Program-made: the position numbers and the translations under genes | DNA from: Luidia sarsii | Taxonomy: Eukaryota > Echinodermata > Asteroidea > Paxillosida > Luidiidae | NCBI GenBank assembly: GCA_949987565.1 | Contig: OX465103.1 | Location: 16,997,280 to 17,061,279, forward strand | Direction: 5' to 3' | DNA length: 64,000 nt | The notes under the pieces: generated by a model | What the model was told of the DNA's origin: nothing | Seen by the model: only the letters and a program-made list of their open reading frames with translations | The model's database searches: none | Shown: one piece after another, positions 56,953 through 64,000 of the stretch | How the letters are laid out: every line of letters begins with the position of its first letter | Numbering within the stretch: position 1 is the stretch's first letter

Positions 56953-57009
56953 CCTCGAACGCCGGCAGGCACAGGCTACATGGACACACCGTTGGCGACC
57001 TACCAATTG

Positions 57010-57840
57010 CCGATTATAGTCGCATTAGTCCAACCGGATACGAGGAAAGCGATTCACGGCCTTTTTTTCTGAAGCTTATGAAGGGATGACACTCGGAGAT
57101 GTCTGTCACATGAAAACGAGCCAAACAAACGGCATTATCAATCAACATCCGTGTATGCTCCATGCAATATTAGAGAACCCAGATCGACTCAGATCAAGGG
57201 CCCATATCTTCCTCACGAAAACACTTCCAGTCTCCCGTTGGCTTGGTCACATCTATTGGAAAACAGTCGCACACCCAACTACAATGCTCATTACTTGTAG
57301 CTGTAAATGCAGTGTAGGAATGATAGCCATGGGGAAATTATATTGGTTGGTCATTCTGTGTCCATTTTGTGGATGAAGTAAACTGGGTAAGATATGATCG
57401 ATTTATGAATAATGTTAGAGTCACCAGACGGAGGGTATACATGGCTATCACAATCGCGTCAGACGTAATCGGCGGACCGAGCCGGAACTTAAGCGGATGT
57501 ATTATTTCATGCATTATAATGATTATGCTGGGTAAGACAAAGCATAGATGCGATTTTTTGACCTTTCCAAACGATGTACCCTATACTTTAAAAGAACAAA
57601 TTTCTTTCGATGTAAAAATGGATTTCTTTAGTCCAAAGGGCAAAGGGCATGACCGGGTCCACAGCACATTTAGGAATGGATAATAAAGTATGGTCTAACA
57701 CAATGCTAAATAGAATTAAAAAAAATCAGCGATTCTTTTAAAACAAACGCCCCTTAAGGCTTTTGTGCACCCCAGGGGAAAACACGATATCCAGGCCTAA
57801 AAACTGGATTACGAAACGCACTCCGAAGGTTTTATAAGTA
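57010..57840. other. 5' flank of the LRR-Ig gene
   Basis: No further exon or clear TATA box recognised. The ORFs at 57086-57376 and 57369-57683 lack domain features. Confidence 0.5.
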
Positions 57841-57841
57841 G

Positions 57842-58100
57842 AAGGTTTGCGGTAGCACCAAGTATATCTCAATTATCTTAAGAGAAGGAGTATGGGTCTG
57901 AAAAGAGCCGGTAACTCAACGTTTCAGGTAGTGTGTACTCTGCCCGTCATCAGGAGACTGGAGATAGGCACAGTACACATACACTACAGAGTGTGTCAGT
58001 GTGTCTCCTGACCACGGGCACAGTATAATACACAGCAAACCCGAAGCGTTGAGTTACCGATATACACTGCGTCACCGCATTTCCACCATACCAACCCTTT
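57842..58100. repeat. Family B palindromic element, diverged
   Basis: The left arm AGGTTTGCGGTAGCACCAAG with GTAACTCAACGTTTCAGG is answered by GCGTTGAGTTACC and TGCGTCACCGCATTTCCACC. The centre has GCCCGTCATCAGGAGACTGG and a second GTCTCCTGACCACGGGC. The oldest-looking family B copy. Confidence 0.6.
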
Positions 58101-58104
58101 AAGA

Positions 58105-59000
58105 CTTACACGAAAGCTCTAGTTGGATTGTGTGGGTTATTTTTTTTTTTAGATTTTCACAAAACTCACTTCAGAAGGGGGTGAACATACAGCGAACTCA
58201 CATGAAGGCCAGCGTCGTTCCCTCCGCGAACCAACGGGTCGATTTGACAGCTGGACAGATCGCGCGACAGCACGTCCCCATCCCACAGAAAAAGATCCTG
58301 AGCTCTTTCCGAGAAGAGAAAGGAAAAGGCGAGCGGAGGCCGTCCGCTCCGAGACAAGAGTGCCGAGGCTTCGCGGGTAGGGTTTGATCCTCGCGTCCGC
58401 CGGGGGAGGGGGGGGGGGTGGAGAGAGACGGTCTTCGCGGGTGCCCGGTAATCCGGTAGCCTCTGACCCGCGTGTCGCTCGAACACGGGAGCAGCGCGAA
58501 CGGGCCGAACACCAGTTTTAATTCGACCTTAATGCCCGCTTCCGCTGACATTTCCAGACCCCTTATACCCCTCCACCCCCCCCCCCCCGCTTCTCGGATC
58601 TTTTCCCCTCGAACCGACCCTGTCATCATGCCTTCCCGGGAAAGAGTGACAGTTTGACGGGGCCGCGTGACAGATAGGTCCGGTCAGCTGCAAATGCGAT
58701 GGTTGTTTTTAGGGGATGGGGTGAGGGTTGACAGGGGTACATCCTGGCTCACAAAAGTGGTGTCACTGACTTCTCTGTGGGTGGAATCAAATTCTTCACC
58801 GCGGCTAACAGGAATGTACATATATGTGACGGGGCGGCCGAGACTGCCATTGTTTAGTACACGCGCGTCTGTGGGCCAAATTTGTATTGGCCATGCCTGC
58901 ACCGCACCGCACCCACCAATGGCCCCCTGCCGAGAATTACCATAATTATAGCCTGCATATACTTAAGTTGGTTTGACCATGGAGGCTTCCTTCTTCCATG
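58105..59000. other. GC-richer intergenic stretch
   Basis: Contains poly-G and poly-C runs (58400-58425, 58570-58590). No gene was recognised despite overlapping short ORFs. Confidence 0.45.
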
Positions 59001-59004
59001 GTTT

Positions 59005-59315
59005 GACACTGGGCATTCCCATATAGGTTTGTCTGATTTGTCTCAATACTGGGCATTCCCATATAGGTTTGTCTGACTTTTCTCAACATTGGGCATTCCC
59101 ATATAGGTTAGCTGATTTTTCTCAACATTGGGCATTCCCATATAAGTTTGTCCGATTTTTCTCAAAATTGGACATTCCCATTTAGGTTTGTCTGATTTTT
59201 CTCAACATTGGACATTCCCATATAGGTTTGTCTGATTTTTCTCAACATTGGGCATTCCCATATAGGTTTGTCTGATTTTTCTCAACATTGTACATTCCCA
59301 TAGGTTTGTACAGCG
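59005..59315 (+). repeat. 40-bp tandem repeat, about 7 copies
   Basis: Units contain GGGCATTCCCATATAGGTTT then GTCTGATTTTTCTCAACATT, with small variants (GGACATTCCC, TACATTCCC). Confidence 0.95.
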
Positions 59316-59724
59316 AATGTCTAATTTTTCAGCATCAAAAACAGACCTGTGACTAGTAGACCCTATTTCTCTTCATTTTGTCAGAAACAGGAAAGCGTGG
59401 AGAGTGTGAGTTTTTCCCCCGTGTCTCACTGCGATACTCGCATTGTCCTGGAGAAACGAGTTCAATTTGTTCTGCAAGGATCCGTAGCATATTTTGTCCG
59501 TCCTCTGGTTGGGGAAAAAGGGAAGCTGCACAGTGGCCGTAAATCCACACAAGAGGTTTCTATCATACTTGCTTGGTCCAAAGTCGACCGACTGCAATCG
59601 CGTGAGCGGTTAAGCTACCGAGCTCCATTGTCGAAGTTTGATTTTGTTTCATTTGGTGCAGTTTCCACAATTTCATTATTGTATAACATCACATTCAATT
59701 TTTAGGAGGGGGAATGGCAGAGAA

Positions 59725-59805
59725 AACTTTGACAGGACTGCATGGGACCTGAATGGGAAACCTCATGCTAGCCCTCTTACTGAGCTATCCAACCCTCGGT
59801 TGACG
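59725..59805 (-). repeat. tRNA-like SINE head, diverged
   Basis: The minus strand reads 'GGGTTGGATAGCTCAGTAAG' and 'GAGGTTTCCCATTCAGGTCC', i.e. a damaged A-box/B-box pair. Confidence 0.5.
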
Positions 59806-59809
59806 GCAT

Positions 59810-60600
59810 TCCCAAATATGCCGGATACAAGACTCTGATACGATTAGTTGTACACGCCTTACTTTCGCGGGCCCCACGATGGCACAACGCCAATATAAAC
59901 ACGATTGCACGCACACTTGGCACCAGCGTTAACGTTGGCTGCCAATATCTTTCACAACTACCATGGAACCTCAGGATAGCTTCCAATCCAAATGTAACAG
60001 ATGGTTACTCATAAGTTAAAGAGTGAAAACTCAACCTGGACTCACAGTGTACGTGATCTGTTTGCGTGGATATAGTAGCTTCCCTGCAAAGGGACAAATA
60101 CAAGCGAACTCGTTTGTTCGATTTGCGGATGACACCTCCGATGATCGCGATGATTTGGACAGTGGCCCTTGTATGCATATTGACCGCATTCCTCGCAAAC
60201 GTGTCAGTTTGCGTTTCAGTGAACGCCGTCGAATACCTATAGAAATAACGGATGCATTGTTTCTGATCGCTGGTCATGGGTAGGGATGGTTGCCTGCTGG
60301 ACGTGTCTCTGACACCCGTCCCCCCGGGGATCCTGATGAAACGGGCGGAAACGGCTGTCATGGCCACGTGGCGCCACCGTAGTGGCACATGCCGTCCAGC
60401 GTTACTGGTGTTGGCATGGCATTTGATTGAACGGCATCGTTATGCGTTGGAGCGGACTCCCTGGCCCTTCCTGTCCTGCCATCGCCGACAGACTAGTGCA
60501 TACACTCTCAGCAAGCTGGGCAGCCGTGTAAGAATGACTGAAGACTACAACCAGTTGGAAAGAATGCTTGAGCTTTCGTGTCGACAACTCCTTTGACAAC
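59810..60600. other. Stretch with unassigned ORFs on both strands
   Basis: Overlapping frames (60005-60388 minus, 60023-60283 plus, 60276-60596 plus) have plausible composition, but I see no domain or consistent splice sites. Confidence 0.4.
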
Positions 60601-60605
60601 TCCTT

Positions 60606-60650
60606 CATCAGATGCAAATCAGATGCAAATCAGATGCAAATCAGATGCAA
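60606..60650 (+). repeat. Tandem 11-bp repeat of octamer motif
   Basis: Four units of CAGATGCAAAT; the first three contain the perfect octamer ATGCAAAT and the fourth ATGCAAAA. ATGCAAAT is the classical POU/Oct-factor site. Confidence 0.85.
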
Positions 60651-61036
60651 AATAGCGCTGCGTCACTGCAGAGAACGACAGCAGACAGACAGGTGAACAG
60701 AGACGAATACAAGTACAAACTTGACGGCAGCCATTCGCGTCAATTTCAGGCGGCTCTAACACGCCAATAAGTTATTTATTCAAAATCCCATTTTCTGATT
60801 CAAATTCCCGTTCCCGGCAGTTTTTGCTCAGTCCTGAAAAAATATTGAACATGTTAGTGGCGATAATGGCTGTGTAAAAACTAGGACCGGATTAAAATAC
60901 AAAATAAAAACGGTGAATGCGAATATCGCATCCTCCGATTAGAAATGTTAAAGTCAGCCTGTAAAAGGCTTGAGTTCTTTTATTGTCTACGACCATGAGA
61001 AATAGAGGGAGTTGGATCTGGTGTATGGACGTGTTC

Positions 61037-61540
61037 ACACGAGCTGCTAATTTCGCTGCTAAACAAATCACAGCGGGGATTCGGCTGAGCGCTCGTCTTC
61101 AGCTAAACTTCACCGAGCGCCCACACGCAATGTTCACCACGTACTCCGCCAACTGCACTCAGTCTGTGCGGACGGAGGTCACAATGAAATTAATGACGTC
61201 CCGGCTACTTGCCACACAAGGGATGTGCATGCATGTGCAGCGCATGCAGTACACGTGTCAAAAACCTTGCCCAACTAGTTCTCGGCTGACGCAGAAACAG
61301 TACTGCGCGCAGCTGAATAGCTGATATGTTTGTACGGGCAAGCCACTGGACCACGTTGCGATCACGTGTCACGTGTCTTGTCCGGTCACACGGTATTCCA
61401 CAGCCATTGAGTTATAGTTGAAAAAATATCATAAAGCACCATTTTGCACTGTTAACTTCGCTGCTGACTTGGTGACAGTGGAGTTACCTCAATTGGCGTT
61501 CAGAGGCTAGGCCCGTGACAGCGAAGTTAGCAGCTCGTGT
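61037..61540. mobile_element. ~500-bp element with 22-bp inverted ends
   Basis: Left 61037-61058 and right 61519-61540 are inverted copies of ACACGAGCTGCTAA(T/C)TTCGC plus TG, one mismatch. Outer bases continue with weak symmetry. No transposase. Confidence 0.65.
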
Positions 61541-61704
61541 AAAGGTGGCCATGGATTAGGGGAAGCCGTCACGACGGAAACCGCGGCTTAAACTCGAGCC
61601 CAGTGTGCAAGTGAAGGCCGAGTCCAAGGCGAGGCACGTCATGCACTCGCAGCTCGCTCGTGCTCAAACACACCGGAGCACACACGTGTGGACGTTACGG
61701 AACG

Positions 61705-61870
61705 AATCGCTTTTTAGCCCAATGGGGGAGGGGACTGTCCTCTGATTGGGCAGCTGGTGTTGTGACGCTGGGACGACGCAACGCGCATGGGCGTGCTGTC
61801 TCAATCATCGGACCCAATGACGGGCCTGCGGTGTGAAAACTTCTTTATAGAAGTATGATTGGTTATTTTA
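61705..61870. promoter_or_regulatory. Cluster of CCAAT boxes in GC-rich DNA
   Basis: CCCAATGG, TGATTGGGC, ACCCAATGACG and TGATTGGTT occur within 170 bp, with a GGGGGAGGGG box. Such spacing is seen in CCAAT-driven promoters, but no start site is evident. Confidence 0.3.
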
Positions 61871-62020
61871 TCTTAGGTTTTCTATTAGGTGTTGGCATAG
61901 TGTTCAATACATTTGCGTGCGTGGGGTCGTCCCATGCAGCATGGCATCGTCAGATTAGTCTAGATACCGACGCTTAATTTGGCATCGGAAGAGAGTTGCT
62001 TATTAATAAAAGGAACCCCG

Positions 62021-62514
62021 TCACATCCAAGTGGATTCGTAGCCGTCATCGTCCGTTTGGTCCGATGCCACATCGCGGGGCCTGGGCGGTCCGACCCCAT
62101 TCTCCAGGCCGACGGCCAGCCGGGTGTCGGGCACGAGCCCGGGGCCGCCCCCCGCTGCTCCGTCCGTGTCCGTCCCCGTCATCTCCACCGCCCCGCTCAG
62201 CGTGTAGACGGCGTAGCCGTCCGGCGACTCGTCCTCCTCGAGCAACTCCCCGGCGAGGAGGTTCTCCCGGGAGACGGCCGTCAGCCCCTGGCCGTCCAGC
62301 CCCAGACTGTCCAGGCTGCCCATCAGGCCCGCCGGCCCGGCGTCGGCCAGGGAGTTGCCGTTGGCATCCACCACCGTCCGGGGGCGCGAGGCCGCGAGCC
62401 CGCCGGCCGTGGTCTCGGTCCGGGAACCCCCGGTGGCCGCGGACTGGTTCTCGCGTGTCCGGCGAGCGTAGCGGTGCTGTAGGTAGGACCGCCGAAGATA
62501 GAAGATCTTCCGCT
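62021..62514 (-). CDS. 3'-terminal exon encoding a cytoplasmic tail, unknown membrane protein
   Basis: On the minus strand, acceptor CTGATCTCGCAATGCAG at 62515-62516 opens a 494-nt GC-rich frame. It begins RKIFYLRRSYLQHRYARRTR, runs through a Gly/Ala/Ser-rich and acidic middle (LLAGELLEEDESPDGYAVYT) and ends DQTDDDGYESTWM before TGA at 62021-62023. The juxtamembrane-like basic start and tyrosine motifs suggest the tail of a transmembrane protein. Upstream exons should lie above 62860 or outside the window; none was recognised in 62930-64000. The acceptor is preceded by a ~300-nt pyrimidine tract (minus sense) made by a CCCT microsatellite. Family not recognised. Confidence 0.7.
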
Positions 62515-62564
62515 CTGCATTGCGAGATCAGAATGAGAAGGGAGGAAGATGAAGAGGGAGTGGG

Positions 62565-62860
62565 AAAGAGAGAGAGAGGAGGGAGGGGGAGAGGGGAGAG
62601 AGAGGGATTGAGAGAAAGAAAGACAGAGAGAGGGAGGGAGGGAGGGAGGGAGGGAAGGGAGGGAGGGAGGGAGGGAGGGAGGGAGGGAGGGAGGGAGGGA
62701 GGGAGGGAGGGAGGGAGGGAGGGAGGGAGGGAGGGAGGGATGGAGGGATGGAGGGAGGGGAGGGAGGGAGGGGAGGGATGGAGGAAGGTAGAGGAGGGAG
62801 GGAGGGAGGGAGGGAGGGAGGGAGGGAGGAAGGGAGAGAGGGAGGAAGGAAGGGAGAGGA
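62565..62860. repeat. (GGGA)n microsatellite
   Basis: Long GGGA/GGAG run, purest at about 62636-62740, with GA-rich flanks. All three minus frames read Ser/Pro/Leu repeats, which are artefacts. Confidence 0.95.
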
Positions 62861-62929
62861 AATAGATAAAATAAAAAATGAGCGGAGGAAGACATCGCAT
62901 AAATCGAGGGAATTCGAGGGAAACGCCGA

Positions 62930-64000
62930 GTCAGAATACATCGGCTATGGCTTCAGGTTACCGGTACACACGAGTCCATTGAAGCCACGGGTTAGTGGCT
63001 ACGCATACTCCACATGAACATGTGTGTTATTGCCGGCCAATGGTTGTTGTAGTCTGATCATGTGTAATTCGCATCGATATACCGAAGTGGTGGCTACATG
63101 TTTGCCACGAGCCCGTTCGAAATGTTCCCAGGCTGCTTGAATGGTCGCAACTGATGGATCAAATTCAGCAATGTTTGAAGAAGAGGAAGACTATCATTGA
63201 TTGGCGCGGGGAGATATATTCACACACACACACATGCAGAATGTACAACCAGCATCGACTAGAGCGTACACTGGATAGCGGAAAGACAAGTTTACCTTTG
63301 TATCGACACCCATACATTTTGCATGTGAAAATTGCAATTTGAAAAGATTGAGAGCGAAGGAAGCCAGTGCTATACCATGGCAGTACATCGAATGGATATG
63401 TTTGGTAGTCCAGTGCCTCACCCCTTGACTACACCTTAATAGCCTTTGGAAGATTGGACGTCATTGGGCAGTGGCTATTATAGTATCGTGAACAAGTACG
63501 GTGTGAAGGGTTGTGACAGGGTCGGCAAGCGTGGTTAGTAGCATCACTCAAGCATAGAGTGAATGCATGCAAGCACACATTATTGCTACTAAGCTAAGAG
63601 AAGCAGAATTCGCAGTATACTACAACCAGACATCTACTTGGCATACTATACGGGAAGCGTGTATAAAGGGCAACGACAAACAAGCAACAAACGAACGAAC
63701 GCCCGACAAGCTGACAAACACACACGGTAGGAGAGCCCTCAACGAGAATGCTAGAGTCCTGAAACCGGCACAGCGACTTTCACCGTGCCAATGACGTCGA
63801 ACAATCGCTCTATATGGTCGAGGTACTTCAGCAAGGTGACAAGAGGCCCCGTCGGGAAAGTCCCCGATTTGCGTGAGCAATGGCTCGACCATGTTTAGAG
63901 CATGCAGAGGAAACTACACCAACTATTCACGAAGAATAGCAGAGTATACCATGCAGGCAGCCAGTCCCTATATGTAAAGTACTGCACCGATGTACCAAAG
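62930..64000. other. Right-end intergenic or intronic stretch
   Basis: No exon recognised. A short CA run is at 63221-63234. The minus frame 63620-63892 has no known motif. If the terminal exon at 62021 belongs to a minus gene, this could be intron. Confidence 0.45.

Noticed and set aside
55814..56989. 391-residue minus-strand ORF in another frame
   Set aside because: Overlaps the LRR-Ig frame and has Pro/Arg/Gly shadow composition.
54841..57072. Long plus-strand ORFs (330 and 412 residues)
   Set aside because: Antisense to the LRR-Ig gene; no domain.
60276..60596. 106-residue plus ORF
   Set aside because: No recognisable motif, splice context or GC shift; overlapping frames on the other strand look equally good.
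62046..62900. 284-residue minus ORF with Ser-Leu-Pro repeats
   Set aside because: Joins microsatellite translation to an off-frame reading of the terminal exon.

Overview
The window reads as nuclear DNA of a marine invertebrate animal. Most of it is AT-rich, repeat-laden intergenic DNA. A few strikingly GC-rich coding blocks stand out, exon-intron signals are visible, tRNA-derived SINEs and many transposon families are present, and TACATG-type simple repeats are everywhere. An intronless LRR-Ig receptor beside other single-exon membrane proteins fits an invertebrate deuterostome, with amphioxus (cephalochordate) my first guess. Echinoderm, hemichordate or lophotrochozoan are not excluded; the species call is inference.

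Three well-supported protein genes lie on the minus strand, each an uninterrupted GC-rich ORF with a signal peptide. They are a PRRT3/PRRT4-like seven-helix membrane protein (16561-18537), a single-Ig type I receptor with a long cytoplasmic tail (46315-48147), and an LRR-Ig type I receptor (54859-56952). A fourth GC-rich minus-strand block (62021-62514) looks like the 3'-terminal exon of another membrane protein whose earlier exons lie at higher coordinates or outside the window. Several smaller candidate exons were found from splice sites and matching reading phase: a three-exon series on minus (5213-6609), a two-exon pair on plus (38723-40066), and isolated terminal-exon candidates at 4699-4817, 11020-11154 and 12519-12590. 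I could not name these products.

Layout: 1-4 kb holds a Penelope-like element (PLE) remnant with GIY-YIG endonuclease, a 23-bp minisatellite and a non-LTR reverse-transcriptase remnant. 4.5-8.7 kb holds candidate exons, a second 23-bp minisatellite and a foldback element. 9-16 kb holds SINEs and a degenerate G-rich tract. 16.5-18.5 kb is the PRRT-like gene. 19.5-22.6 kb is a nest of DNA transposons (pogo/Tigger-like, piggyBac-like, hAT-like) with a PLE-derived insertion. 22.6-36 kb is saturated with TACATG repeats and includes a solo LTR and MITEs. 36-45 kb holds duplicated CRE sites, candidate exons, a LINE remnant, a 69-bp minisatellite and a near-perfect palindrome. 46-57 kb holds the two receptor genes. 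59-64 kb holds a 40-bp repeat array, tandem octamers, a TIR element and the terminal exon.

The most unusual system is a set of short (about 180-270 bp) palindromic elements in two families, A and B. They carry a stem-loop followed by GAAACGTC, the layout of the hammerhead ribozymes known from Penelope-like retroelements. Several copies are bounded by exact 12-17 bp target-site duplications, so these palindromes appear to be mobile, non-autonomous PLE derivatives. A coding PLE relative with the same family A tail lies at the left end of the window.
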